A DNA stretch of 64,000 nt from Archivesica marissinica (GCA_014843695.1 CM026387.1:66384139-66448138), one strand, 5' to 3'; positions 1 to 10,378 are shown, numbered from the stretch's first letter. Notes: generated from the letters alone by a model not told the origin. Numbers and translations: made by a program.

Positions 1-1493
1 CCCATACCATTGACAAGTCGGCTACTAGTAGTAGCATGGCAACATTACCCCATACCATTGACAAGTCGGCTACTAAATACTAGTAGTAGCATGGCAACAT
101 TACCCCATACCATTGACAAGTCGGCTCCTAAATACTAGTAGTAGCATGGCAACATTACCCCATACCATTGACAAGTCGGCTCCTAAATACTAGTAGTAGC
201 ATGGCAACATTACCCCATACCATTGACAAGTCGGCTCCTAAATACTAGTAGTAGCATGGCAACATTACCCCATACCATTGACAAGTCGGCTCCTAAATAC
301 TAGTAGTAGCATGGCAACATTACCCCATACCATTGACAAGTCGGCTCCTAAATACTAGTAGTAGCATGGCAACATTACCCCATACCATTGACAAGTCGGC
401 TCCTAAATACTAGTAGTAGCATGGCAACATTACCCCATACCATTGACAAGTCGGCTCCTAAATACTAGTAGTAGCATGGCAACATTACCCCATACCATTG
501 ACAAGTCGGCTCCTAAATACTAGTAGTAGCATGGCAACATTACCCCATACCATTGACAAGTCGGCTCCTAAATACTAGTAGTAGCATGGCAACATTACCC
601 CATACCATTGACAAGTCGGCTCCTAAATACTAGTAGTAGCATGGCAACATTACCCCATACCATTGACAAGTCGGCTCCTAAATACTAGTAGTAGCATGGC
701 AACATTACCCCATACCATTGACAAGTCGGCTACTAGTAGTAGCATGAGCAACATTACCCCATACCATTGACAAGTCGGCTACTAAATACTAGTAGTAGCA
801 TGATACTAGCAACATTACCCCATACCATTGACAAGTCGGCTACTAGTAGTAGCATGATACTAGCAACATTACCCCATACCATTGACAAGTCGGCTACTAA
901 ATACTAGTAGTAGCATGGCAACATTACCCCATACCATTGACAAGTCGGCTACTAAATACTAGTAGTAGCATGATACTAGCAACATTACCCCATACCATTG
1001 ACAAGTCGGCTACTAAATACTAGTAGTAGCATGATACTAGCAACATTACCCCATACCATTGACAAGTCGGCTACTAAATACTAGTAGTAGCATGATACTA
1101 GCAACATTACCCCATACCATTGACAAGTCGGCTACTAAATACTAGTAGTAGCATGATACTAGCAACATTACCCCATACCATTGACAAGTCGGCTACTAAA
1201 TACTAGTAGTAGCATGATACTAGCAACATTACCCCATACCATTGACAAGTCGGCTACTAAATACTAGTAGTAGCATGATACTAGCAACATTACCCCATAC
1301 CATTGACAAGTCGGCTACTAAATACTAGTAGTAGCATGATACTAGCAACATTACCCCATACCATTGACAAGTCGGCTACTAAATACTAGTAGTAGCATGA
1401 TACTAGCAACATTACCCCATACCATTGACAAGTCGGCTACTAAATACTAGTAGTAGCATGATACTAGCAACATTACCCCATACCATTGACAAT
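1..1493. repeat. Satellite A, 55/61-bp tandem array
   Basis: About 25 head-to-tail copies of a unit containing CCATTGACAAGTCGGCT and ACTAGTAGTAGCATG. Two unit lengths occur: 55 bp (GCATGGCAACATTA version) up to about position 720, and 61 bp (with an extra GATACTA-type 6 bp) predominantly from about 950 to the end. A mixed transition zone with a shortened CGGCTACTAGTAG version lies between. The array runs off the left edge and stops 78 bp before the first CCP exon, so upstream exons of that gene lie beyond it. Confidence 0.97.
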
Positions 1494-1570
1494 TCGGTAT
1501 CAGCAGCTGTATATGACGTTTGAATGGCATGGCATAACCACATCACATCTACTGCTTTCTCTTATTGAAG

Positions 1571-1741
1571 ATTGCGGTGACCCATCTCCAGCTAATGGCA
1601 CTGCGGATGTTCTATCAGGCACGAAATACGATGATGTGGCTTTCATTGAATGTGATGCAGGGTATAGTTTACAAGGAAAGCCGCGGATAATCTGTGAGGC
1701 TGGAGGGCTATGGAGCTCATACCCGACCTGTAGTTCATTAG
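1571..1741 (+). CDS. CCP/sushi domain exon 1
   Basis: A 171-bp exon, phase 1 at both ends. The acceptor follows a pyrimidine-rich stretch ending TTATTGAAG; the donor is G|GTATGT. The product has the complete CCP signature: DCGDPSPANG at the start, FIECDAGY, a third Cys in IICEAGGLW with the conserved Trp, and a final PTC. Four Cys fit the C1-C3/C2-C4 disulphides of sushi modules. CCP modules bind proteins or glycans outside the cell. The ATG-initiated reading frame that extends left of the acceptor runs into satellite and is not a real start. Confidence 0.88.
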
Positions 1742-1912
1742 GTATGTCATCAGTGTACATGTATATGCAGCTTGTAATGAATCATTTAGATAGTATGAGT
1801 CAACGCAATACAGGTTGCTCTCCTCAATCGTACATGCAATTAGTTATACATGACTATGTTTATTCAAAGAAATACATATTGTCTAAAGTACTCAATATAT
1901 ATATATATATAA

Positions 1913-2055
1913 AGGTAAAGAGTTTGTTTATTATATAGCAATATACCATCGAAATGGCCAACCGTTACTGACTTATGAGACACTATTGTTATGAACTTCC
2001 CGAATCCTATTCTTGTATCACCGACGCCAGGCTGATAGACAATCGGCTCAGGTGA
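1913..2055 (-). repeat. SINE S4, 3' part only
   Basis: The reverse complement matches the 3' half of the longer copy at 5371-5640. Shared stretches are the AGGATTCGGGAAG, GTCTCATAAGTCAG and ATGGC(T)GGCC segments and a terminal ATAATAAACAAAC. The tRNA-like head is absent. The rest of this intron (1742-2526) is AT-rich with a short (TA)n run near 1895 and nothing else recognised. Confidence 0.6.
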
Positions 2056-2526
2056 AGTTATGGAATAATAAACTATGCGGACACTGCATGTTGATGAAGG
2101 TGTAAATTCAATCTAATTCTTAAAACTGTGTTATGTATCACTAAGATTTCGAAATCGTCAGGTTGTCGATCAGATCGAACCCCTCTAGAAAAACAGTGGT
2201 AGTGACCATATGCAAGATAGTTAAATCGCAAACGAGCTAAAAGTAATTTGACTTATTTACATTGAAATTATTCTGACCATTCTACAGGAGAAACATGGCT
2301 TCTGTTTCGGGCATAGTTATTCAGACGACATATGCATTCAGTTACTCTTATGATACCAATTGTATAGCAATTTATTATCAGTGATCAAAGTTAGACATAA
2401 ATTCCATTTATTTCCTACCGTTTAACACAATAAATGCAGATGAAAATGAAAACCGTAATATCATAGTAAACCAAAGCTTAGAGTTATCTATTTCCAACAT
2501 GATTAGTTAGTTGTTCACCGTTTCAG

Positions 2527-2694
2527 ACTGTGGCGATCCGAAACCAATATATGGAACAGCTGATACAAGTGGCGGCACAATCTACGGCTCTTCAGTTGTT
2601 GTTAACTGTAACGATGGCTATGTACTGGATGGGGATATCATTATCACATGTTTGTCAAATGCAGAATGGAGTTCAAACCCTAGATGCACACGAG
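2527..2694 (+). CDS. CCP/sushi domain exon 2
   Basis: A 168-bp (56-codon) exon, phase 1-1, with acceptor GTTTCAG|AC and donor G|GTATAA. It encodes DCGDPKPIYGTADTSGG, then VNCNDGY, ITCLSNAEW and PRC: four Cys, the conserved Gly-Tyr and the Trp of a sushi fold. The intron between this exon and exon 3 carries nested SINEs at 2772-3256. Confidence 0.9.
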
Positions 2695-2771
2695 GTATAA
2701 GTTACTTCCTTATTGCTCCAATTATAACCGAATCAATTATGTGAATCACATACACAGTACACCCATAGTGT

Positions 2772-3256
2772 CCACCTCCGTTGTCGAGTGATTTATTTTA
2801 CAACGATTGCATAGCAAGTTTTAACAACTTATATTAATCACTCTCGTTGGCGCGGATGAAAGCGTAAATGTGGTCATTCGTGTGGGAGGAAACCGGAATA
2901 CTCGGAGAAAACCCACCTGTCCGATCTGGCGACCACCATACCGTCTCACATACTTCCCTGTCCGAGGATCGAACCCGAGTTGCATTGTTGAGAAGCGAGC
3001 ACGCTAACAACTGCGCTAATCGGACAGCCGGTCGAGTGGTTAAGATCGCTGACTTGTATACCACTGTAAGCTAACATTACTGATGGTCACGGGTCGAGCC
3101 CCGCTCAGGCCGTGTCTCATTTATATGAAAAAGTTGGCAGTGTCTTACTGTTACTGGTACTGGTTAACCGCTGGTGCCTACCCAGGAAAGGTGTTGTTAG
3201 GTAAACTGCTGAAATGGGCAACCGGTAGCGACGATAAATAAATTAAATAAAACAAT
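2772..3256 (+). repeat. SINE S3 (class II tRNA-like head), split by another SINE
   Basis: The head begins as CACCTCCGTTGTCGAGTG and resumes at 3031 as GTCGAGTGGTTAAGATCGC, followed by a box-B-like GGGTCGAGCCCC. This is a tRNA-Ser/Leu-like head. The body contains TACTGGTTAACCGCTGG and GGAAAGGTGTTGTTAG. It ends with CCGGTAGCGACGATAAATAA, the same tail found in SINE S2. The middle is occupied by an inverted S1 copy flanked by the duplicated GTCGAGTG. Confidence 0.75.
2791..3030 (-). repeat. SINE S1, nested inside SINE S3
   Basis: On the minus strand: tRNA-like head GGCTGTCCGATTAGCGCAG with box B GGTTCGATCCTC, then a body containing GACAGGTGGGTTTTCTCCG and CCTCCCACACGAATGACC, then the 3' tail GTGATTAATATAAGTTG...AATCGTTGTAAAATAAAT. 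The flanking 8-bp duplication GTCGAGTG (2783-2790 and 3031-3038) marks insertion into the head of an S3 copy. Confidence 0.85.
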
Positions 3257-3501
3257 AACACACATAGTGTCCTACTGTGTTCTACATAGTGTGGTGTTGT
3301 TAGGATTCTTATAGTAACAACGGGACGTAAATCTCTCCGTCTTTCAAACAGAACCAACCCGAATTCTAGTATAATTAAACTAACAACATGTGTTGTTAGA
3401 GGATGATACATGTGTGCCAGCTATCTCAACCTAATGCTATGTGATTATCTACCCATTCTACGTGGTCACAAAGGATTAATAATGTGTATTTATCTCATGA
3501 G

Positions 3502-3669
3502 ATTGTGAAGAGCCTGTCGTTATGAATGGTAAAGCGAACTTTTCATCTGGCACGTTATTTGGACAAGACATTACAATATCGTGTAACGAAGGATACAACC
3601 TAACAGGATCCGCAGCCTGGACATGTGGAGACACTGGATGGAATGACACGGCCGCATGTGAAATACAAG
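3502..3669 (+). CDS. CCP/sushi domain exon 3
   Basis: A 168-bp exon, phase 1-1. The acceptor is CTCATGAG|AT (weak pyrimidine tract) and the donor G|GTACAA. The product starts DCEEPVVMNGKANFSSG rather than the DCGDP of the other modules, then ISCNEGYNLTG, WTCGDTGW and AACEIQ. It keeps the four Cys, the Gly-Tyr and a Trp. N-glycosylation sequons (NFS, NLT, NDT) are visible. The Met inside the exon is not an initiator. Confidence 0.85.
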
Positions 3670-3947
3670 GTACAATACAATCTGCCTTTGTTAGTGTATT
3701 GACGTTGGTGTTCTATAGAAAGTCAGTGTCACAACTTACTGATCGAAATATGTCTGTTCATATCAGATTTGATCTAATGTTATTCGTCAATGATTAAGCC
3801 CTATGTTACAGTGATCACTATCGAAATCGCATCATCAAACAAGTTACGAGCAATCACAAACGAAAACCGAAACAACCATTGTTTAATTGATGACGTCTTT
3901 GGTGGAGATTGCTATTTATTGAATACATACGAATGTAATTTAAAGCA

Positions 3948-4239
3948 CAGACGGATCTGTAGTCCAGTGGTTAACACGTTGGACTGGTAATACAGGGATC
4001 GCAGGTTCGACCCCCCGTCTGACCCTAATAAAATTAAGTCATTCAGATTGGACTTTAAACCGAGGTCTCGTGTCGGTGCTTTACACCGTGAACGTAAAAG
4101 AACCAGAGTTGACTCTGGACTGTGTCTCTGACTGTATCAATGCACTATCCTCCAAAATCTAAAATGACTAATCACTTCAGGAGGCGTCGCCCATATGGGC
4201 AACCATTAGTGAGGATAAATAAACGTAAATCACCACCAC
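3948..4239 (+). repeat. SINE S2, full length with target duplication
   Basis: tRNA-like head CAGACGGATCTGTAGTCCAG with box B GGTTCGACCCCCCGTCTG. The body contains TTTAAACCGAGGTCTCGTGT and CACTATCCTCCAAAATCTAA; the tail ends AGTGAGGATAAATAAACG. It is flanked by 13-bp direct repeats with one mismatch (3935-3947 and 4240-4252, GTAATTTAAAGCA / GTAATTTCAAGCA). Confidence 0.88.
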
Positions 4240-4359
4240 GTAATTTCAAGCATATACTAGTAAATATTCCTTTTATTAAACAAGTGTCAATTGTCACTTT
4301 GTCACATATGTGGCATTGCTTGTGTTAACTACATAATGCCCTAACATTGTATTGTTTTA

Positions 4360-4490
4360 TGGCGCCTCCGTGGGTGAGTGGTTAAGGTCGCTGACTTAAG
4401 ATCGTTGCCCCACACCGCTGTAGGCTATCTTGCTGACGGTCGGTGGTTCTACGTTGTGTCCGTCGATTCACGATTTAAACACGTGCAATG
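4360..4490 (+). repeat. SINE S3 head fragment
   Basis: Class II tRNA-like start GCCTCCGTGGGTGAGTGG with TTAAGGTCGCTGACTTAAG and CACCGCTGTAGG. The box B region is degraded (CTGACGGTCGGTGGTTCTACG). The 3' body and tail are not recognisable. Confidence 0.6.
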
Positions 4491-4744
4491 TTCAAACTCT
4501 CTCAACACCTACGTCATTTTAGATGTCATTGAACGTAAGCATTGAGAGAATTTGTCAAATGTATTCACAATACTACCAGTCATGTGAATATATTGTGGGT
4601 GGTGTTAAACATGTTTCTATGGCAACGTTTGGAGACTGTGATACTTTGTATTAGTAGTGTACTCGTTTTGAGCAGCGTAAGCCACTGACCATGCCTTGAA
4701 TACTAATAATTCTGCAGTTGTAAAGTGAAGTATCTGCATTACAG

Positions 4745-4912
4745 ATTGTGGAGACCCGACTCCCGGAAATGGGTTTGCACAGTTACCTGCTGGTACAAAA
4801 TATGGAGCGAGCGCCTTACTTGAATGCATAGATGAATACTCTATACTTGGAGACTCTTTAATCATGTGTCTGGACGGTGGAGTGTGGAGTGATGTACCAT
4901 CGTGTATTCAAA
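4745..4912 (+). CDS. CCP/sushi domain exon 4
   Basis: A 168-bp exon, phase 1-1, with acceptor GCATTACAG|AT and donor CAAA|GTAAGC. The product reads DCGDPTPGNG, LLECIDEYS, LIMCLDGGVW and PSCIQ. All four Cys and the Trp are present, but the usual Gly-Tyr after the second Cys is Glu-Tyr. The exon has no ATG-initiated frame of its own and is recognised by homology and phase. The following intron (4913-5652) holds only AT-rich sequence to 5368 and then SINE S4. Confidence 0.88.
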
Positions 4913-5370
4913 GTAAGCTTTCTATGAAACGGAATAAGTGACGTCACACAAACATCATTTACCTAGAGCGAGTTAGGAAACGACAGTTCTTTATTGGAAT
5001 TTAATGCGATTTTAATGTTAATTGATAAAATGTGTAGTAATTAATTGATTATTGTTTAATTTACGGCGTGTTATTTCACGATGTCCACCATAATCCACCA
5101 AAGGGCTCCTTATGGAGATAATCTCAATAAGCTATAAGCTTTCGATTTAGTCCATTTTGTATACAATATATATGTACTGTACATTATGAACGAATAAATA
5201 TGTTTCAAACCAATGGATTCCTTAATATAAACATATTTATATTGCAATGGTGTTTGCTTAATACTGAATTTCTACAGAATCCATGTATTGGTCAGTATTT
5301 TTCAATTATATAACTGAACTAATTGGTATGCATTATTTAATAGAATGTATTAAACTATTAACTATATGGT

Positions 5371-5640
5371 CTCTGTGACCTAGTAGTAAGGCGTCCGCCT
5401 ACGGAGCGAGACGTCGAAGGTTCGACCCTCGTCAGGGGTTTGTTCTGATATGGCCGGTTGGTGAGCCGCCAGCTAGTTAAATAATGGTTACCGATTGCCT
5501 ACCAGCCTGGCGCCAAGCATACACGCATAGGATTCGGGAAGAACTGATGTTCATAAAAAGAGGTGTCTCATAAGTCAGAAATGGCTGGCCCTTTAAATAG
5601 GGGTGACACTATAATAAACAAACACTTTACATTACTTTAC
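5371..5640 (+). repeat. SINE S4, near full length
   Basis: tRNA-like head GGTCTCTGTGACCTAGTAG with AAGGCGTCCGCC and box B GGTTCGACCCTC, then TGGCCGGTTGGTGAGCCGCC. The 3' end has AGGATTCGGGAAG, GTCTCATAAGTCAG and a TAATAAACAAACAC terminus. It lies immediately before the linker exon. A truncated inverted relative is at 1913-2055. Confidence 0.75.
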
Positions 5641-5652
5641 TCTTTTATACAG

Positions 5653-5694
5653 CTCTGCAAGTTGCGCAAGCCCCTGATGACACGTTCAATATCG
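5653..5694 (+). CDS. Short linker exon (14 codons)
   Basis: A 42-bp exon between acceptor TTTTATACAG and donor G|GTAAGA, phase 1-1, so it can be included or skipped without changing frame. It encodes about 14 residues containing LQVAQAPDDTFNI, with no Cys. Its position between the last CCP and the transmembrane exon fits a juxtamembrane linker. It is called from splice signals and phase only, so confidence is moderate. Confidence 0.5.
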
Positions 5695-5852
5695 GTAAGA
5701 TTTCATATTTATATGACATTTGACAGTTCACCTGTCAGTGGATACCAAGTGACTGATTACTTTAATACAACATTAGACGTAGTCGTGTCATTAATAGCAT
5801 TATTGTTTACACTTGTTGCACAACTTATTGTTCTAGTGTAGTTGATATATAT

Positions 5853-6027
5853 GAGCGCAGTGGTTAGCGCGCTCGCTTCTCATCAATGCAACCGGGATCG
5901 ATCCTCGGTCCGGGAAGTATGTGAGATGGTACGGTGATCGCCATATCGGACAGGTGGGTTTTCACCGGGTACTCCGGTTTCCTCCCACACGACTGACCAC
6001 ATATACCCTTTCATCCGCGTCTCACAG
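5853..6027 (+). repeat. SINE S1, truncated at both ends
   Basis: Partial head GAGCGCAGTGGTTAGCGCG with degenerate box B GGGATCGATCCTCGG, and the body GACAGGTGGGTTTTCACCGG. The conserved 3' tail is missing. The intron sequence from 6028 to 6391 has nothing recognised. Confidence 0.75.
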
Positions 6028-6391
6028 ACAAACATAATGTAATGTTTCATGTCATTGACAGGGGCGGAGAATCGTTTGATATATGTGTAGGCGCCATTAG
6101 GATAAGGGGTCCGGGGTATCCCCCCATGATAAATATGAGAGTATATATGGCCGCAGCTGCATTCTTGAGACATTTTAAGGCATGTTTTGATGAGAAATAA
6201 AGACCGTAATTGTGCAACGGTTCTGAAACTCACCCTTATATCAATTAGAAATCTAATGAAATACCGATTAATTTTCATATTTGACAGGTACACGGAACAC
6301 CATACACCGTTATTGTTCATTTTGATGCATTTCTCGCATTTTCATATTTGAAATAAAAGTGTTCAGTGACTCTCCAGCTATTATTGGTAAT

Positions 6392-6556
6392 TGAAGACAC
6401 CTTCGAGCAGTATTTCAGATACAGACGTGCACTCGGGTATAACCATCGACCTTCCACAAGCCGGATAGCTTTCTCACATGAAATAATTCGTTACCCCAGT
6501 GGGATTCCTGCAGTGGTGAGGGGCTGTAACCACTCGACCACGGAGTTCCCCCTCCA
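6392..6556 (-). repeat. SINE S3 copy, inverted
   Basis: On the minus strand: AACTCCGTGGTCGAGTGG, CCCCTCACCACTGCAGG and AATCCCACTGGGG form the class II tRNA-like head. AGCTATCCGGCTTGTGGAAG and a TGGTTATACCC segment follow, as in the copies at 22173 and 38296. Confidence 0.7.
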
Positions 6557-6679
6557 TATAAAAGGGGTAGGCACGTGCCTACATTACTACCTACCTACAA
6601 CGCCACTGATTACGATATGTTTCATTGTGACTGAGCCGATTCCCTAGATGACAAATAAATATATATTTTAGCGTGACTT

Positions 6680-6866
6680 CACTGTTTAAACCGATGTCTC
6701 GTGTCGGTGCTGTACACCGTATACGCAACAGAACAAGAGGAGACTCTGACATGGGTCTCTGTCTGTATCATTGCACTATCCTCCAAACATCTAAATTGAC
6801 TAAACTCTTAACCGCGTCGGTCATATAGGCATCAGGTAGCGACGATAAATAAACGTTAAAAAAACA
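6680..6866 (+). repeat. SINE S2 copy lacking its head
   Basis: The body starts at TTTAAACCGATGTCTCGTGT, contains CACTATCCTCCAAACATCTA and ends in GGTAGCGACGATAAATAAACG. The tRNA-like part is absent. Intron sequence from 6867 to 7334 shows no other feature. Confidence 0.8.
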
Positions 6867-7334
6867 CACACACACTGTTTATAACAGAATTCCGGAGACG
6901 TTTCATCATAATATATATCTGCTTGATCTGTATATATATCATTGTGACTTAAAATGATCTAGTTCATATACGTTATGGTTAGTGATAACATATTGCGGCC
7001 ATATAGCCTACTGTATATTCACAGTAAATAGATTGTCGAAGTTATATTCAGAAATACTGTTGTATTAAATGCAAATTGTTCTTTGCATAATATGGATAAT
7101 ATACATTCCAGAATATGCAGTTTGGGTGCTAGCTGATCTGTTCCTGTGAGTGAGGCAATCTCCTATGTGCATTTTCTTTCAATGGCGGTACACTATGTTT
7201 TTGGCGATTTTAGGATTTTAAGAACTCGCCGCTGAAACTGCCTATTCATTTCATATCATAGTTGCATTTCTTGATGCCCAAGAACGGGATTTTAGTGTGT
7301 CGAGTATCTCATTAATCTGTCTTTTCATTTTCAG

Positions 7335-7441
7335 AAACGACCTTGGTATTCGGGCTAATATTGGGCATTATATTCCTCATAGCTCTGATTGCTCTGTGTG
7401 TATGTTTGTACCGCAAACGCTGTAGACAACCCATCGATAAG
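7335..7441 (+). CDS. Transmembrane exon of the CCP protein
   Basis: A 107-bp exon: 2 bp completing a phase-1 codon plus 35 codons, leaving phase 0. The acceptor is CATTTTCAG and the donor AAG|GTGAGA. The product has a hydrophobic helix of about 22 residues including GLILGIIFLIALIALCVC, followed by a basic stop-transfer YRKRCRQ. This is the layout of a type I single-pass membrane segment. Cysteines at its inner edge could be palmitoylated (inference). The frame continues exactly into the next exon. Confidence 0.85.
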
Positions 7442-7736
7442 GTGAGACAAAACTGTTCCAATGCTATATTGTTGTGTAAATATACTACTAACTGAGCTGG
7501 TAGTTCTACGTTCGTGTGTAAATGATGTTTCTTTCCGAGAACTATTCTCAGTTTTCTGTCCACGCATCAACATTATTTTAACAAACGTTTTATTTGTTGT
7601 ATGATTTAAAATATATTCAATAACATGGGGAGTGCATTCACCTGTTATGTTCACACATAAATGCCATCTACAAACTCGACGTACCACGCATTATATACTG
7701 TGTTCGACTACATCTGATAATCACGTTCCATTCCAG

Positions 7737-9341
7737 AGAGAATCTATTGAGGAGAGTGAGTATAGAAGTGGTTCTCACAGGCGTGAGTATCCGGGTGGTT
7801 TTAATGATGCTCATTCAAGCTATCCACCGATGATGATGTCACATCCGCCACCTGTACCACCGCTGCATTTTACCCAAAAAGGGAATGTCAATGTAGTGCC
7901 ACCAATGACAAAAAAATCACCACCTGGCAATCGCAATGTGATAATCGCATCCGGAATAACACCAGTACGCCCGACGACAGCTAAACAGTTATCAGATAAT
8001 GCTCACAATGTACAAGGGCGTCCTTTCAGACATATCGTTGCATCTCCTCCAATAATTCGATCTCCTATTGAAACTCTGCCATATTCTGACGAAATTGATG
8101 CTCCTTCACACGCTATGCAATCTCCTGACGAGGCTACTGCTAGAAATAAAATACAAGCAACACCATTTGCAGGAAATAGAGTTAAGCATAGTGCCACACT
8201 TATAGTGACTGAAGCACAAGTTGAACCTGTACATCTAACTGGAGCATTAGGCGCAATACCTAAAACTTCTAAAGCGGGACGAGACGCCAACAAACCTCCA
8301 GTTGGCCCTATGAAACTTGACAAGACCTCAAGCGGCGCTCCAAACAAGAAAGTGCAAACACACGCGCGTAATTCGGACCTAATCCCAGTACCTCTAAATA
8401 TTAGTTCAAGAACCTCAAATACTGAACCGCAACAACATTACGAAACTGTGATCGACATAGATGGCAATGATAAATTGGTAGATCATGCATTACATAATCC
8501 AAGAGTAGAAAATGAAAATCATAATGAAGAGGTACAATCTGATGTACCACCGACTAAGCGTGAATCTACCGTTGTAATGACTGGTGACACTGGCATACAA
8601 TCGAATGAACAACAGGATCTCGATGACTTCTTTCATTCTGATATACGTGACGATAAAGGTACATCCATGAACACTTATTCCATACAACCTCCGATTGTAC
8701 CAATTCTGAATCAATCCAAATACCAGGAACCACGACAAAGTGTTGAAACTGAAGAATCGGAGGAACGCGTTAACTCATGTCAATATGTACACTCCCGTAC
8801 GGCTAGTATTTCGTCCAATGCTGCCCCTGTTATGCCATCGGTTGAAAGCGTTTCACGTGCTGCAAAAGATCCATCCATGGCTGCTGAGAATGCCCAAGAT
8901 GCTGACACTGGTGCTGAAACACAGAACGATGAGGAATATTCTGATTCGTTCTTTTCGGATTCAGATGTAGAGATACCACGGACACCTGCTAATAACACAG
9001 AGTACACAGCAAATGTAAATACACATGTAATAAAACAAGATAGACTAAAATGTCAAGGCCAAAAGAAAGCACCCGCTAAACAAACAGTGCAGCGCCAAAG
9101 TGCAGCATCCTCCAAATTGCTGAAATCGTCTTACGGTGGGAAGGCTAAAGATTCTGTGAATGTTTACAAACCAAATGTTCGAAAGAAAACTGCAGAATCG
9201 AAGGTTAAAGGATTATTGGAAAATACAAGTTCGAAACAAAGTAGTGATACTGTGCCTGCTGACAAAGAAGTAAGACTAACTGCCATGTCGGCAGCATATA
9301 GAGGTAAATCACCGCGAAAGGGACTGAAGAAATATATATGA
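7737..9341 (+). CDS. Long terminal exon: cytoplasmic tail, 534 residues
   Basis: The exon starts after CCATTCCAG in phase 0 and runs 534 codons to TGA. An upstream ATG at 7632 lies in the same open frame, but the splice acceptor and matching phase favour 7737. No folded domain is recognised. The chain is Ser, Pro, Asn and charge rich and probably disordered. It has a proline stretch with PPPVPPL at tail residues 37-43 (possible SH3 or EVH1 ligand), two acidic patches (DDFFHSDIRDD and DEEYSDSFFSDSD), several Tyr, and a basic C terminus ending KGLKKYI. It probably acts as a signalling or cytoskeletal scaffold for the CCP receptor; this is inference from architecture only. Confidence 0.82.
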   Translation, partial: RESIEESEYRSGSHRREYPGGFNDAHSSYPPMMMSHPPPVPPLHFTQKGNVNVVPPMTKKSPPGNRNVIIASGITPVRPTTAKQLSDNAHNVQGRPFRHIVASPPIIRSPIETLPYSDEIDAPSHAMQSPDEATARNKIQATPFAGNRVKHSATLIVTEAQVEPVHLTGALGAIPKTSKAGRDANKPPVGPMKLDKTSSGAPNKKVQTHARNSDLIPVPLNISSRTSNTEPQQHYETVIDIDGNDKLVDHALHNPRVENENHNEEVQSDVPPTKRESTVVMTGDTGIQSNEQQDLDDFFHSDIRDDKGTSMNTYSIQPPIVPILNQSKYQEPRQSVETEESEERVNSCQYVHSRTASISSNAAPVMPSVESVSRAAKDPSMAAENAQDADTGAETQNDEEYSDSFFSDSDVEIPRTPANNTEYTANVNTHVIKQDRLKCQGQKKAPAKQTVQRQSAASSKLLKSSYGGKAKDSVNVYKPNVRKKTAESKVKGLLENTSSKQSSDTVPADKEVRLTAMSAAYRGKSPRKGLKKYI

Positions 9342-9377
9342 GCGAGTATCCTTTAGCATACTATTGTATGCACATTT

Positions 9378-9600
9378 ATTTTAGCTCGATCGCGAAACAA
9401 GTTTATATCATTATATTAATCGATCTCTAGAACTCATTCCTGATGGAAATTAATCGCCATGAAGGAGAGAGAAGAACCACTGTGGAATAGCAGTGCATTG
9501 CTTAAGGACACAAGCGTAACGGCTACAGTTGGGCGCAAACTTCGGGCCTCTCACACCTGAGGCGAACGCACTACCACGGCCGCTATCCATCACGACTTTA
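9378..9600 (-). repeat. SINE S5, inverted, in the 3' flank of the CCP gene
   Basis: The minus strand has a tRNA-like stretch GCGGCCGTGGTAGTGCG with TTCGCCTCAGGTGTGAG and a decayed box B, at + positions about 9530-9583. The 3' end (+ 9378-9428) resembles the S1 tail: GATTAATATAA, AACTTGTTTCGCGATCG and TAAAATAAA. The head therefore differs from S1 while the tail is related. Confidence 0.6.
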
Positions 9601-9899
9601 GCATATGTGGTAAACATGTGTCCACAGCGAATATACAAATAATAACATTACATGTTGATAGCAACAATAAGTTTTACGTTCAGAGAATGTAAACTCGTTG
9701 TTTTATTTTTATCCACCAAACATACGTACATGAATTCCTGATATTTTAACAGCAGGACTTGCGTCATATGTACCTCATTTATCCATTATATTATCTTATT
9801 ATTATATAAATTAGATACACCTGACTCAATTAAATTAATCTAAATAGGTCTAAGATGCAGCTAAATTAGCCAAGAGAAATTTCTAAAGAATTCAATATA

Positions 9900-9905
9900 A
9901 ATAAA
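9900..9905 (+). promoter_or_regulatory. Candidate poly(A) signal AATAAA
   Basis: First canonical AATAAA on the + strand noticed after the CCP gene stop codon, 559 bp downstream. Use is unproven. Confidence 0.4.
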
Positions 9906-10372
9906 TTGTCGAGAGAACCAGATGTCTTACGTGGTATCGTTAATCAAAACCTCGTTCATTTGCATATACTTAATCTGTATGGCATTATATGGTACTACGG
10001 CCATACACAAGTAAATGTTACATCATGATATTAATAGGTTTTGCAATATTGTATGAACATTAGCTACCAATACTTCTAATAGTGTTGCATTACTTATACA
10101 TGTATCTGCAACTAGTATCTGCAACAATAGGTATTACAAACTTTCACCAATTCTAATCCTTTTTTTTTTTTTATATGTAATGTATGCATTGTTCAATATG
10201 TATTATATTGGGAAGTAAAATATGTTCAAACTAAACTTTCGCTATGCTGATAATCTTTCTACATATGCATCAAATTGTAACCTTGCTTGTACATACATTT
10301 TTTTCCAACAAAACGACATACATGTACTGTATAAAATGTGCATTGCTATCTTCTATATACACTATTTTCTGC

Positions 10373-10378
10373 AATAAA
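10373..10378 (+). promoter_or_regulatory. Alternative poly(A) signal AATAAA
   Basis: A second canonical hexamer, about 1.03 kb after the stop codon. The stretch 9606-10556 otherwise holds AT-rich 3' UTR or intergenic sequence with a T run near 10160. Confidence 0.3.

Larger units (their letters stand above)
1571..9341 (+). other. Gene locus: CCP-domain single-pass membrane protein (3' part)
   Basis: Seven exons with GT-AG borders and compatible phases: 1571-1741, 2527-2694, 3502-3669 and 4745-4912 (one CCP/sushi domain each, all phase 1-1), 5653-5694 (14-codon linker, phase 1-1), 7335-7441 (transmembrane, phase 1 in, 0 out) and 7737-9341 (cytoplasmic tail and stop). The predicted product is a type I membrane protein with an extracellular CCP stalk. 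Phase 1-1 CCP exons are the usual arrangement in animal complement-regulator, selectin-like and adhesion proteins, so the family grows by exon duplication. The signal peptide and any N-terminal lectin, EGF or further CCP domains would lie upstream of the window. No named orthologue is recognised. Introns carry tRNA-derived SINEs. Confidence 0.85.

Noticed and set aside
1..1493. Possible CRISPR-like array
   Set aside because: Units are identical end to end with no unique spacers, and the DNA is eukaryotic. The same applies to the other arrays.
4122..4328. Short frames inside S2 copies (for example 4122-4328, 35909-36100)
   Set aside because: They recur because the SINE body recurs; not a protein family.
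8003..8347. Antisense frames within the CCP tail exon (8003-8347, 8490-8738, 8780-9007)
   Set aside because: Shadows of the long tail exon on the + strand.
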